Assembly: GCF_019042215.1 (NCBI RefSeq)
Contig: NZ_JAHQCS010000056.1
Coordinates: forward strand, 1 to 64,000
DNA from: Evansella tamaricis
GTDB taxonomy: Bacteria; Bacillota; Bacilli; Bacillales; Salisediminibacteriaceae
Length of the DNA stretch: 64,000 nt
Direction: 5' to 3'
The notes beneath the pieces are model-generated. The model had not been told where the DNA came from, did not search any database, and saw nothing but the letters and a program-made list of their open reading frames with translations. A program made the translations under genes and the position numbers. Shown one piece after another: positions 1 through 8,477 of this stretch (positions are counted from its first letter, which is position 1; the number at the start of each line of letters is the position of its first letter).

Positions 1-100
1 GCTAAGAAGACACTGCGAAGAATGAGCAGATGTCGCACTTGTGCCCGTGGTGAAAGGGAGTGAATTTCGCAAAAATCAACATTGAACGATAACAGCGCCT
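1..100. repeat. Right end of a MITE-like repeat (cut by window edge)
   Basis: These 100 bases match 8160-8259 with about two mismatches. They are the right part of the element described at 8021-8263, ending in its terminal inverted repeat. The left part lies outside the window. Confidence 0.85.
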
Positions 101-112
101 AAAAAATAAGAA

Positions 113-158
113 AGTATAAGTTTTTGCACCTTCGGGCAAATGGTACAGTTCCATCGCC
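113..158. repeat. Fragment of modular intergenic repeat (family R2)
   Basis: The segment has the same AGTATAAGTTTTTGCACCTT opening and following cytosine-rich motif seen at 31511 onward. It is a short copy of the R2 family, which is spread through intergenic DNA of this window. The rest of the 1-489 gap shows only AT-rich DNA and the cre-like site at 307. Confidence 0.6.
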
Positions 159-306
159 AATATATATTAAAAAGTAATTAATTCTAGAAGATTTCATATA
201 ATTATCTTGAGATGACGTATTCTGGCTAATAATAATCGCATTAACAGTGGTTCTATTCTTCTAGTAATATAAAAATTCAAATAATTACAACAAATAGGTT
301 CCATTT

Positions 307-320
307 TGTATGCGTTTTCA
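307..320. promoter_or_regulatory. CcpA cre-like site upstream of first acyl-CoA ligase
   Basis: TGTATGCGTTTTCA fits the cre consensus TGWAANCGNTNWCA at 13 of 14 positions (mismatch at position 5). It lies about 170 bases before the ligase start. CcpA repression of the FadR regulon is known in B. subtilis, so catabolite repression of this gene is a reasonable inference. Confidence 0.5.
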
Positions 321-489
321 TTAAAATGGGGATAAGAGGAGAATGCCTATCGTTGAAAAGGAAACTCAAGTTTAGAGGCTTAGTCTTTGGGGAGACAGTT
401 TCAGGCGTCTTATACTTTTTATTTGGGGTGACTTTTCATCGAGGTGCTTTTAAAAAGGGGAGATCTTTTTTTAAAGGGAGGAGAAGGAT

Positions 490-2196
490 ATGGAAACAGT
501 AACGGAAAAGCCGTGGTTTCAACATTATCCAGAAGAGATACCAAAGTCAATTGAGTACGAAGTGGCAACACTGCATAGTTACCTCAAGAGGGTTGCGGAA
601 AAATTCCCGGATAAGTCAGCATTAGATTTTATGGGGAAAGAAATGACTTACAAAGAGTTGTATGATTCCTCATTGAAGTTGGCAAATCAACTACGGTCTA
701 TTGGGGTTGAAAAAGGGGATCGAGTAGCCATTATGCTCGCAAATACCCCTCAGGCAGTAATTTCGTATTATGGTGCTTTATTTGCTGGAGCAATTGTTGT
801 TCAAACGAATCCATTGTATGTAGAGCGGGAAATTGAGCATCAGATGAATGACTCTGGAGCAAAGGTGATGATATGTCTTGACCTTGTTTATCCGAGAGTG
901 GCGAAGGTCTTGGATAAGACAGAATTGGAGCATATCATTGTTACTGGAATTAAAGACTACTTACCATTCCCAAAAAATTTGATCTATCCTTTTATCCAAA
1001 AGAAAAATACCGGAATAAAGGTAAACTTAACTTATAACAACACACTACACTCCTTTGTGGATTTTCTAAACAAAGGCAGTTCAGATGAGATTGATTTAGA
1101 AATAGACCCTAAAGAAGACCTTGCTTTATTGCAATATACTGGTGGAACGACAGGACCAGCTAAAGGTGTTATGCTAACACATTTTAATCTTACTGTTAAC
1201 ACTCAACAGTGTCAGGAAATGATGTACAAAATGGAGGAAGGTAATGAGGTAGTACTGGCAGCACTTCCATTTTTCCATGTGTATGGAATGACAACTGTGA
1301 TGAATTTGTCTATTCGTATGGGTTATAAAATGATTATTATGCCTAAGTTTGAACCGAAGGATATATTAAAAGCAATTTCAAAGCATAAAGTGACACTATT
1401 TCCAGGTGCACCAACAATGTATATTGGATTGTTAAATCATCCGGACATTAAGAACCATGATCTTTCTTCTATAAAAGCTTGTATTAGTGGTTCGGCTCCT
1501 CTTCCATTGGAAGTTCAGAACAAGTTCGAAGAAATTACAAAAGGACGACTAGTGGAAGGTTATGGCTTAACCGAAACGTCTCCAGTCGCCACATCCAACT
1601 TACTTTGGGGAAAAAGAATAACAGGGAGTATTGGCATTCCATGGCCAGACACAGAACTTGCTGTATTATCAGCTGAAACTGGGGAGCCAGCCGCCCCGAA
1701 GGAAATCGGTGAAATAATGATAAAAGGCCCGCAAGTCATGAGAGGATACTGGAATAGGCCAGAAGATACTCAAGCGACGTTTAAGGATGACTGGTTCCTT
1801 TCTGGGGACATGGGGTATATGGATGAAGAAGGATTTTTCTATATCGTTGACCGAAAGAAAGACATGATTATTGCAGGCGGGTTTAATATATACCCAAGAG
1901 AGATTGAAGAAGTTCTCTATGAACATGAGGATGTCCAGGAAGCGTGTGCCATTGGAGTACCAGATCCATATCGTGGAGAAACGGTCAAGGCCTTTATCGT
2001 TCCGAAAGAAGGGCGTGAGATATCTGAGAAAGATCTAGAGGAATTTACCCGTAAGCATTTAGCCTCATATAAGATTCCAAGGTTATATGAGTTCCGGGAT
2101 GAACTTCCGAAAACAATGGTAGGTAAAATCCTGCGCCGGGTTCTTGTAGAGGAAGAGAAAAACAAATTAAAAGAAGTGGCAGGGGATGAAAAGTAA
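490..2196 (+). CDS. lcfA: Long-chain-fatty-acid--CoA ligase (paralogue 1)
   Basis: The 568-residue protein activates free fatty acids to acyl-CoA with ATP, the entry step of beta-oxidation. It is an ANL-superfamily adenylating enzyme: the AMP-binding P-loop YTGGTTGPAKG is at residues 216-226, followed by the GYGLTETSP motif, the SGDMGYMDEEGFFYIVDRKK hinge region and the C-terminal lysine motif PKTMVGKILRR. Length is normal for the family. A GGGAGGAGAAGG ribosome site precedes the ATG. It is followed by its own terminator and then by a close paralogue with the P-loop at the same position. Substrate chain length cannot be read from sequence. Confidence 0.93.
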   Translation: METVTEKPWFQHYPEEIPKSIEYEVATLHSYLKRVAEKFPDKSALDFMGKEMTYKELYDSSLKLANQLRSIGVEKGDRVAIMLANTPQAVISYYGALFAGAIVVQTNPLYVEREIEHQMNDSGAKVMICLDLVYPRVAKVLDKTELEHIIVTGIKDYLPFPKNLIYPFIQKKNTGIKVNLTYNNTLHSFVDFLNKGSSDEIDLEIDPKEDLALLQYTGGTTGPAKGVMLTHFNLTVNTQQCQEMMYKMEEGNEVVLAALPFFHVYGMTTVMNLSIRMGYKMIIMPKFEPKDILKAISKHKVTLFPGAPTMYIGLLNHPDIKNHDLSSIKACISGSAPLPLEVQNKFEEITKGRLVEGYGLTETSPVATSNLLWGKRITGSIGIPWPDTELAVLSAETGEPAAPKEIGEIMIKGPQVMRGYWNRPEDTQATFKDDWFLSGDMGYMDEEGFFYIVDRKKDMIIAGGFNIYPREIEEVLYEHEDVQEACAIGVPDPYRGETVKAFIVPKEGREISEKDLEEFTRKHLASYKIPRLYEFRDELPKTMVGKILRRVLVEEEKNKLKEVAGDEK

Positions 2197-2309
2197 ACTT
2201 CATCTTATCAAGTAAAATTACTTTAATACCAACTGTCATTTTTTCGAGATAGATAACACTTGAGTTTTGAAACACGGGGGTTAAAAGGACGGCGGAAAAT
2301 CAAATCACA

Positions 2310-2345
2310 TTAACAGGTGCTTCCATTCGGATCACCTGTTTTTCT
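2310..2345 (+). terminator. Rho-independent terminator after first ligase
   Basis: Inverted repeat AACAGGTG / CACCTGTT (2312-2319 and 2333-2340) is followed by a short T run. It separates the two ligase genes into different transcription units. Confidence 0.75.
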
Positions 2346-2508
2346 TTTTGCATCTTTCCTTCGGGAGGAAGAAAGAATTAAATATGCTTCAATAAAGAAA
2401 TACGAGTAAAAATGCACTAATATCGTTGAAAAGTATGACTTTCTGTAATTAACTAATTTTTTCATAAAAATAAAAAATTTAAAAAATTGAAACAAGATAG
2501 TTTATTTT

Positions 2509-2522
2509 TGTAATCGGTTTCA
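2509..2522. promoter_or_regulatory. CcpA cre site upstream of second acyl-CoA ligase
   Basis: TGTAATCGGTTTCA matches the cre consensus TGWAANCGNTNWCA at every position. It is embedded in a longer perfect dyad, TTGTAAT and ATTACAA spaced by seven bases (2508-2528). It lies 64 bases before the ligase start, a position where CcpA would block transcription. The remainder of the 2346-2585 gap is AT-rich with no gene. Confidence 0.7.
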
Positions 2523-2585
2523 TTACAATGTCCATAGAGGGGATTGAATGTTTCTGCGGAAGGGAGAGACAAAGGAGGACATTTC

Positions 2586-4304
2586 ATGAATGGAAATGTA
2601 GTAAGACCGTGGCTCACTCAATATCCGGAAGAGATTCCGACGAGAATTAATTATGATGAAAAACCACTTCAAGAATATTTAAAAGAAGGAGCAAAAGAAG
2701 AACCGGATAAAACTTTATTTCATTTTATGGGGAAAGAAATGAGTTTTGGAGAAGTATATAATTCTGCACTCCGGTTCGCAAATAGTCTTAAAGATTTGGG
2801 AGTCCAAAAAGGGGATCGGGTTGCAATAATGCTTCCTAATACCCCACAATCAGTCATCAGTTATTATGGGGCATTGATAGCAGGGGCAATAGTCGTTCAA
2901 ACGAATCCATTATATGTGGAAAGGGAACTGGAACATCAAATGGTGGATTCAGATGCAAAAGTTATCGTTTGTATCGATTTGGTTTATCCGAGAGTAATGA
3001 ATATATTGGAGAAAACAAGTTTGGAACATGTGATTGTAACAGAAGTTAAAGATTATCTGCCGTTTCCAAAAAATTTAATATATCCATTTATTCAAAAGAA
3101 AAATTATGGATTTAAGGTAGATGTAGAATACAACAAAACAACTCATTCTTTCGTTGATTTGTTAAAGTTTGCTGAAACAAAGGAAATTCCACTAAAGATT
3201 GATGTGAAAAAAGATTTAGCTCTACTCCAATATACTGGTGGTACGACTGGAGTTGCAAAAGGAGTTATGTTAACACATTTCAATCTGGTAGCAAATACAA
3301 CTCAATGTATCAAGTGGATGTACAATATGAACCATGGAAATGAAGTTATTTTATGTGCACTGCCATTTTTCCACGTGTATGGTATGACAGTGGGGATGAA
3401 TTTTTCGGTAATGGATCGATCAAAAATGGTGATCTTACCCCGTTTTGATACGAAACAAGTTCTAAAGGCCATTGACAAACAAAAGGCAACAATATTTCCA
3501 GGTGCTCCGACGATGTATATAGGGCTTATCAACGATCCGAATGTCCAAAAGTATGATCTTTCTTCCATTGATGTGTGTATAAGTGGATCAGCTCCACTTC
3601 CTGTTGAGGTACAAGAGCGATTTGAAAGCCTTACTGGAGGCAAACTTTCAGAGGGATTTGGTTTAACAGAAGCATCGCCTGTTACACATTTTAATTTAAT
3701 GTGGGGAAATCGTCCTACGGGTAGTATAGGCTTGCCATGGCCGGATACGGATGTGGCCATTCTTTCTGCAGAGACAGGAGATACGGCGCCCGTTGGAGAA
3801 ATTGGAGAATTAATTATTAAAGGACCTCAAGTGATGACAGGTTATTGGAATCGGCCAGAAGAGACAAAAGCGAGTTTTCATGGAGACTGGTTATTAACGG
3901 GTGATATGGGATATATGGATGAAAAAGGTTACTTTTATATAGTGGACCGAAAAAAAGATATGATTATAGCAGGGGGATTTAACATTTATCCGAGGGAAAT
4001 TGAAGAAGTACTTTATGAGAACGATGCTATTCAGGAGGCAGTAGCAATAGGAATACCAGATCCTTATCGGGGAGAAACAGTAAAAGCATTCATTGTCTTG
4101 AAAGAGGGTGCACAAATAACAGAAGCGGAAGTAAGTAATTTTTGCCGAAAGCATTTATCAGCATATAAAGTCCCTAAACATTTTGAATTTCGGAACGAAC
4201 TACCAAAAACTATGGTCGGTAAAGTTCTAAGAAGGGCCTTAGTAGAGGAAGAAAAGAATAAATTAGCCCGAAATGCAGATATAAAACAAAGTAAAAGTAG
4301 TTAA
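2586..4304 (+). CDS. lcfA: Long-chain-fatty-acid--CoA ligase (paralogue 2)
   Basis: This 572-residue enzyme is a tandem paralogue of the preceding ligase and catalyses the same ATP-dependent acyl-CoA formation. The P-loop YTGGTTGVAKG again begins at residue 216; GFGLTEASP and the C-terminal PKTMVGKVLRR are present. The start was placed at the ATG at 2586 because AAAGGAGG lies seven bases upstream and because it then aligns with paralogue 1; an upstream in-frame TTG at 2544 is less likely. The gene sits just before fadR, the place of lcfA in B. subtilis. Whether the two copies differ in substrate or in conditions of use is unknown. Confidence 0.93.
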   Translation: MNGNVVRPWLTQYPEEIPTRINYDEKPLQEYLKEGAKEEPDKTLFHFMGKEMSFGEVYNSALRFANSLKDLGVQKGDRVAIMLPNTPQSVISYYGALIAGAIVVQTNPLYVERELEHQMVDSDAKVIVCIDLVYPRVMNILEKTSLEHVIVTEVKDYLPFPKNLIYPFIQKKNYGFKVDVEYNKTTHSFVDLLKFAETKEIPLKIDVKKDLALLQYTGGTTGVAKGVMLTHFNLVANTTQCIKWMYNMNHGNEVILCALPFFHVYGMTVGMNFSVMDRSKMVILPRFDTKQVLKAIDKQKATIFPGAPTMYIGLINDPNVQKYDLSSIDVCISGSAPLPVEVQERFESLTGGKLSEGFGLTEASPVTHFNLMWGNRPTGSIGLPWPDTDVAILSAETGDTAPVGEIGELIIKGPQVMTGYWNRPEETKASFHGDWLLTGDMGYMDEKGYFYIVDRKKDMIIAGGFNIYPREIEEVLYENDAIQEAVAIGIPDPYRGETVKAFIVLKEGAQITEAEVSNFCRKHLSAYKVPKHFEFRNELPKTMVGKVLRRALVEEEKNKLARNADIKQSKSS

Positions 4305-4310
4305 TGGGCA

Positions 4311-4362
4311 AAAGAGGGTGATGAAAAAGGTCCAAAAATACCTTTTAAATCACCCTCTTTCA
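4311..4362. terminator. Bidirectional terminator after second ligase
   Basis: A long hairpin has outer arms AGAGGGTGAT / ATCACCCTCT and a second inner pairing AAAAGGT / ACCTTTT. T runs occur on one side and A runs on the other, so it can end the ligase transcript and the convergent small gene at 4367-4444. Confidence 0.75.
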
Positions 4363-4366
4363 TGGC

Positions 4367-4444
4367 TTAGTAACGGTCAAGGAAAAATAGAGCACCGACA
4401 ATTACCAATAGGATAAACAGCACGAGAGTGATCAAGAATATCAT
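4367..4444 (-). CDS. 25-residue single-span membrane peptide, YjcZ-like
   Basis: The peptide is almost wholly one hydrophobic helix (core LVLFILLVIVGALFFL) ending in the charged tail DRY. The core resembles the LFILLIIVGA stretch of the small sporulation-associated YjcZ family of bacilli, but the glycine/tyrosine-rich N-terminus of that family is missing. A GGTGGTG ribosome site lies about 9 bases before the ATG, and the stop abuts a bidirectional terminator. It lies between the ligase and fadR on the opposite strand. Function is unknown. The call rests on composition, ribosome site and terminator placement only. Confidence 0.5.
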   Translation of the reverse strand: MIFLITLVLFILLVIVGALFFLDRY

Positions 4445-4542
4445 AAGTCACAGCACCACCTTCCATGGCTATAACTCTGTATATTTACTAAACTTCTCAA
4501 TGATACATCGTATGTCATCTACGACAATCGTGTATGGATATT

Positions 4543-4559
4543 TGACTGAGTATCATTCA
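4543..4559. promoter_or_regulatory. Degenerate FadR-like dyad
   Basis: TGACTGA and TCATTCA are separated by three bases, against four in the FadR consensus, and one arm has a mismatch. It lies about 100 bases upstream of the good FadR box. It may be a weak second site or chance. Confidence 0.25.
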
Positions 4560-4612
4560 TTTCTTTTTATCCTTTTTGCTTCCCTATCAACAATCAGATA
4601 AGATATAGGTCA

Positions 4613-4641
4613 TTGACAGAATTAAAAAGATACACTAAAAT
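4613..4641 (+). promoter_or_regulatory. Sigma-A promoter of fadR-fadB-etfBA
   Basis: TTGACA and TAAAAT are separated by 17 bases. The predicted start point, near 4648, falls at the left edge of the FadR operator, as expected for an autorepressed promoter. Confidence 0.65.
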
Positions 4642-4649
4642 TGAACATA

Positions 4650-4667
4650 TGAATGAATGATCATTCA
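4650..4667. promoter_or_regulatory. FadR operator in front of fadR
   Basis: TGAATGAATGATCATTCA has two perfect 7-base arms with a 4-base centre and agrees with the B. subtilis FadR box TGAATGAMTANTCATTCA at all but one position. It covers the predicted transcription start. Long-chain acyl-CoA releases FadR from such sites, so this operon should be induced by fatty acids. Confidence 0.8.
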
Positions 4668-4693
4668 TTTTTCTTATGAGAGTTGAGGAAGTG

Positions 4694-5287
4694 ATGATAA
4701 TGGGAAAAAAGAGAGGACAAAAATACGAACAAATTATTAATGCAGCGGTTAAAGTTATTGCAGAGAATGGATACCATCAGTCACAAGTTTCTAAAATTGC
4801 CAAAGAGGCAGGAGTTGCTGACGGTACAATTTACTTATATTTCAAAAATAAAGAGGATATATTAATTTCTTTATTTGAAGAGAAGATGGGAACGTTTGTC
4901 CAATTCAGTCAAGAAAAACTGGCAAGTAAAACATCTGTTGAGGAGAAGTTACTTCTTCTCATTAAGCTTCATTTAACACAACTGGAAGCGGATTATAATT
5001 TAGCCATTGTTACTCAATTAGAATTAAGACAATCAAATTTGGCACTCAGGACCAGAATTAACGAAGTATTAAAGGGGTATTTAGGATTAATCGATTCCAT
5101 TCTCGTAGAAGGGATTGAAACTGGATTTTTTCCGGAATCCATTGACAGACGGATTGCAAGGCAGGTTATTTTTGGGTCTATTGATGAAGTAGTAACTAAC
5201 TGGGTAATGAAAGATCATCGGTACAAGTTAAAACCTCTGGCGGAACCGTTACACAAGATGCTTTTAAATGGGCTTAAGCAGGAATAG
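4694..5287 (+). CDS. fadR: TetR-family fatty-acid degradation repressor FadR
   Basis: A 197-residue TetR-family protein with an N-terminal helix-turn-helix (KIAKEAGVADGTIYLYFKNK, roughly residues 34-53) and an all-helical C-terminal domain that in B. subtilis FadR binds long-chain acyl-CoA. Its N-terminal region is very like B. subtilis FadR (YsiA). The start is one of three nearby in-frame ATGs; 4694 or 4700 are preferred because GAGGAAG lies just upstream, while the ATG at 4676 lacks a ribosome site. A matching palindromic operator lies immediately upstream, indicating autoregulation, and a second one is found at 18309 before a thioesterase. Confidence 0.92.
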   Translation: MIMGKKRGQKYEQIINAAVKVIAENGYHQSQVSKIAKEAGVADGTIYLYFKNKEDILISLFEEKMGTFVQFSQEKLASKTSVEEKLLLLIKLHLTQLEADYNLAIVTQLELRQSNLALRTRINEVLKGYLGLIDSILVEGIETGFFPESIDRRIARQVIFGSIDEVVTNWVMKDHRYKLKPLAEPLHKMLLNGLKQE

Positions 5288-5360
5288 AATCTATTGGTGA
5301 CCAATGAAAATAAGGATTTTATACGTTTTACCATAATGGGAAGGGGGAGCCACTTGAAAT

Positions 5361-6137
5361 ATGGGGACATTGATTAAAGTAAGTAAAGAAGACAACATTG
5401 GAATTATTACGTTAAATCATCCGCCTGCAAACACTTTATCACAAGCTATGATTCAAGAAATCGAAACGGCCTTTGACCAACTGAAAGAAGAAACAACGGT
5501 GAAAGTTATACTCCTTCATGGAGAAGGACGTTTTTTTGCGGCAGGTGCTGATATTAAAGAGTTTACAAAGGTAGATAAAAAAGAAACCTTTCAGGAAATG
5601 TCAAGGAAAGGGCAAGAAGTTTTCTCTAAAATTGAAGCGTTTCCAAAGCCTGTCATTGCAGTTATACATGGTGCAGCATTAGGTGGTGGTCTTGAACTTG
5701 CAATGGCTTGTCATATTCGTTTTGTTTCAACGGATGCGAAGTTAGGGTTACCGGAACTACAACTTGGTTTAATCCCTGGATTTGCCGGAACACAGCGATT
5801 ACCTAAGCTTGTAGGTAAAGCAAAAGCAACGGAATTACTACTTTCTTCTGACACGGTAATGGGTGAAGAAGCAGTTCAAATAGGATTAGCCAACCGATGT
5901 TTTCCGCCTGAAACAGTATTGGGTGAAGGGAAAGCATTAGCAAGAAAGATTGCTCTTAAAGGTTCAATCTCTGTCAGGCGAACACTTGAGCTAATAAGTC
6001 TTTCTAATTCAGAAAAGTTGGAAGTAGCTCAACAAAAGGAGTCACTTCATTTTGGTGAAGTAGCTAAATCGGAAGATGCAACGGAAGGAATTCAAGCATT
6101 TATAGAAAAACGAAAACCGGTTTTCAAAGATAGATAG
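5361..6137 (+). CDS. fadB: Enoyl-CoA hydratase
   Basis: A 258-residue crotonase-fold enzyme that hydrates trans-2-enoyl-CoA to 3-hydroxyacyl-CoA in beta-oxidation. The first oxyanion-hole segment AGADIKEF is at residues 61-68, the second GAALGGGLELAMACH at 104-118, and the catalytic glutamate region PELQLGLIPGFAGTQRLP follows. It is a stand-alone hydratase, not the large multifunctional FadN type. An AAGGGGG ribosome site is rather far (13 bases) from the ATG. It lies between fadR and etfB as in B. subtilis and is probably cotranscribed from the FadR-controlled promoter. Confidence 0.92.
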   Translation: MGTLIKVSKEDNIGIITLNHPPANTLSQAMIQEIETAFDQLKEETTVKVILLHGEGRFFAAGADIKEFTKVDKKETFQEMSRKGQEVFSKIEAFPKPVIAVIHGAALGGGLELAMACHIRFVSTDAKLGLPELQLGLIPGFAGTQRLPKLVGKAKATELLLSSDTVMGEEAVQIGLANRCFPPETVLGEGKALARKIALKGSISVRRTLELISLSNSEKLEVAQQKESLHFGEVAKSEDATEGIQAFIEKRKPVFKDR

Positions 6138-6218
6138 AGTAAAGGGGGTACTAAAACACGTTTGAATGAATGGAAAAAGATCGACTTTATATCAAGAAAC
6201 GAAATAGGAGGGTAATGG

Positions 6219-6989
6219 ATGAATATCTATGTAATTTTAAAACGGACTTTTGATACGGAAGAAAAAATACAGATTGAAGATGGGAAAATTTTAGAAGATG
6301 GGGCTGAGTTCATTATAAACCCTTATGATGAGTACGCTGTGGAAGAAGCGATTCAACTTCGGGAAGAGCATGGCGGGGAAGTGACTGTCGTTACTGTAGG
6401 GAATGATGAAGGGGAAAAAGAACTCCGTACTGCGTTGGCAATGGGTGCAGATAAAGCAGTTCTCATAGAGGATGAAGATGTAGAAGATGGAGATGCATTT
6501 TCCACTCAAGCCATTCTGGCAGCCTATTTTAAAGAGCAAGAAGTGGATATTATTTTAGGTGGAAATGTAGCTGTAGACGGTGGCTCAGGGCAAGTTGGTC
6601 CAAGGTTAGCAGAAAAGCTTGATATAAATCATGTAACATCAGTTATTAAAATCGAAATTCAAAATGATAAAGCTGTTGTGGAAAAAGATGTGGAAGGGGA
6701 TAAAGAATTAATTGAAGTGAGCTTACCCCTTTTAGTAACTGCCCAACAGGGTCTCAATGAACCAAGATATCCCTCTTTGCCAGGTATCATGAAAGCGAAA
6801 AAGAAACCACTAGATACACTTGATCTTGATGATTTAGATCTTGATGAGGAAGACGTGGAAGGAAAAACAAAGACTGTGGACCTTTATTTGCCACCTGAAA
6901 AAGAAGCCGGAAAAATTCTTGAAGGGGAAATAGATGACCAAGTTAAAGAATTAGTATCTTTATTAAAAACAGAAGCAAAAGTGATATAA
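6219..6989 (+). CDS. etfB: Electron transfer flavoprotein beta subunit
   Basis: The 256-residue subunit pairs with EtfA to accept electrons from acyl-CoA dehydrogenases and deliver them toward the quinone pool. The AMP-binding region with RTALAMGADKAVLI and the GGNVAVDGGSGQVGPRLAE stretch is typical, as is the recognition-loop region LNEPRYPSLPGIMKAKKK. A strongly acidic linker (LDLDDLDLDEEDVEG) follows residue 200. Ribosome site AGGAGGG lies 6-7 bases before ATG. The gene is followed after 18 bases by etfA. Confidence 0.95.
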   Translation: MNIYVILKRTFDTEEKIQIEDGKILEDGAEFIINPYDEYAVEEAIQLREEHGGEVTVVTVGNDEGEKELRTALAMGADKAVLIEDEDVEDGDAFSTQAILAAYFKEQEVDIILGGNVAVDGGSGQVGPRLAEKLDINHVTSVIKIEIQNDKAVVEKDVEGDKELIEVSLPLLVTAQQGLNEPRYPSLPGIMKAKKKPLDTLDLDDLDLDEEDVEGKTKTVDLYLPPEKEAGKILEGEIDDQVKELVSLLKTEAKVI

Positions 6990-7007
6990 ACAGGAGGGGA
7001 TCAGAAC

Positions 7008-7979
7008 ATGTCAAAAAAAGTTCTAGTCATCAGTGAAATACGGGATGGGGAATTCCGAAATGTATCATTTGAAGCGATTGCAGCAGCAAAACAAATCTCC
7101 AATGGGGGAGAAGTAGTTGGTGTTGTAATTGGAAACCATGTGGGAGATTTATCTAAACAATTAATTTATTTTGGTGCTGATCGTGTCCTTCTTGTTGAAA
7201 GTGATAAATTAGAAAAGTATACACCTAGTGGTTTTGCCCAAGCAGTTCAGACTGTTGTAGAACAAGAGGACCCAGATGGAATATTAATAGGTCATACTGC
7301 CATTGGCCGAGATCTTGCTCCAAAGCTTGCAGCACGCATGAACTCTGGTTTAGTCTCCGATGCCATTGCATTTGAAGTAGTTGGAGATGAAGTTCTTTTT
7401 ACCCGTCCAATCTATTCAGGTAAAGCCTTCGAAAAAGTGGTTGTAAAGGATGGAATCGTTTTTGCTACTATACGCCCTAACAATATTGCCTCTCTAGAAA
7501 AGGATGAAACACGCAGTGGAAATGTTCAAACTGTAGATGTTGAAATTAAGGATTTGCAGACAGTAATTAAAGAAGTTGTGAAAAACACGACATCGGGGGT
7601 TGATTTGTCGGAAGCGTCTGTTATTGTTGCAGGTGGACGGGGTTTGAAAAACGGAGACAATTTCAAACTTCTTGAAGACTTAGCTACCGTTCTCGGTGGA
7701 GCTGTGGGAGCATCCCGTGGGGCGTGCGATGCGGATTATTGTGACTATGCATTGCAGATTGGGCAAACAGGAAAAGTAGTAACTCCTGACTTGTATATAG
7801 CTGTAGGTATAAGTGGAGCGATTCAGCATGTAGCCGGAATGTCTAACTCAAAGGTTATCGTTGCCATCAATAAGGATCCTGAAGCAGAAATTTTCCAAAT
7901 TGCTGATTACGGTATTGTAGGGGACCTCTTTGATGTTGTTCCAAAATTAACGGAAGAATTTAAAAAAGTTTTAGTTTAA
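7008..7979 (+). CDS. etfA: Electron transfer flavoprotein alpha subunit
   Basis: This 323-residue subunit carries the FAD of the electron-transfer flavoprotein. The C-terminal FAD domain is clear: GRGLKNGDNFKLLEDLA, GGAVGASRGACDADY, QIGQTGKVVTPDLYIAVGIS and AIQHVAGM, ending with the ADYGIVGDLFDVVPKL motif. A strong AGGAGGGG ribosome site precedes ATG. It ends the fadR operon, being followed by a strong terminator at 7989. Confidence 0.96.
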   Translation: MSKKVLVISEIRDGEFRNVSFEAIAAAKQISNGGEVVGVVIGNHVGDLSKQLIYFGADRVLLVESDKLEKYTPSGFAQAVQTVVEQEDPDGILIGHTAIGRDLAPKLAARMNSGLVSDAIAFEVVGDEVLFTRPIYSGKAFEKVVVKDGIVFATIRPNNIASLEKDETRSGNVQTVDVEIKDLQTVIKEVVKNTTSGVDLSEASVIVAGGRGLKNGDNFKLLEDLATVLGGAVGASRGACDADYCDYALQIGQTGKVVTPDLYIAVGISGAIQHVAGMSNSKVIVAINKDPEAEIFQIADYGIVGDLFDVVPKLTEEFKKVLV

Positions 7980-7988
7980 TATTCATTT

Positions 7989-8021
7989 TAAAAGCCGTTT
8001 CCAACAGAAACGGCTTTTAAA
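7989..8021 (+). terminator. Terminator after etfA
   Basis: Stem AAAAGCCGTTTC / GAAACGGCTTTT with a 5-base loop. It ends the fadR-fadB-etfBA unit just before the MITE-like element. Confidence 0.85.
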
Positions 8022-8263
8022 AAGGCTATGTTAAAGGCTAATGTTGATTTTTTAACAGGATGATTTTTAGCGAAATTTACGACACTCCTGCGGGAAAAGT
8101 GAGTTCAGGGGAGACCCCGCAAGGTGTGAAACACCGAGGAGGCTCCCGAACCGCCCGCGGCTAAGAAGACACTGCGAAGAATGAGCAGATGTCGCACTTG
8201 TGCCAGTGGTGAAAGGGAGTGAATTTCGCAAAAATCAACATTGAACGATAACAGAGCCTTTAA
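8021..8263. mobile_element. MITE-like element with terminal inverted repeats
   Basis: About 243 bases with imperfect inverted ends: the left end AAAGGCTATGTTA and AATGTTGATTTTT are mirrored at the right by AAAAATCAACATT and TAACAGAGCCTTT. The interior holds a GC-rich core (CTCCTGCGGG, GGGGAGACCCCGC, GAGGCTCCCGAACCGCCC) that can fold. No reading frame is present. A second copy is cut by the window start (1-100) and a decayed right end sits at 61741-61777. Such non-coding repeats are common in Bacillaceae. The rest of the gap to trxA is AT-rich and unassigned. Confidence 0.75.
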
Positions 8264-8477
8264 AAAAGGAAAGAATAGATTACCTTACATCACTGCTCCA
8301 GTTAATATGAGCAATATTTTTGCATCCGCAGGGCATGTTATATATTATAACAGTTAAGGGATTTATGATGGATTTTTGCTGAAATTTAATCATTAGGCAA
8401 AATATTCAATATCTGTCATAAATTGGCAGTTTAATGACATTAAAAGGAATAAAATGTGGTATTGAGGAGGAAATAAA

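Noticed and set aside
6820-6860. Acidic LDLDD repeat in EtfB as an inserted element
   Set aside because: An acidic linker at this position is usual for EtfB of Firmicutes and stays in frame.
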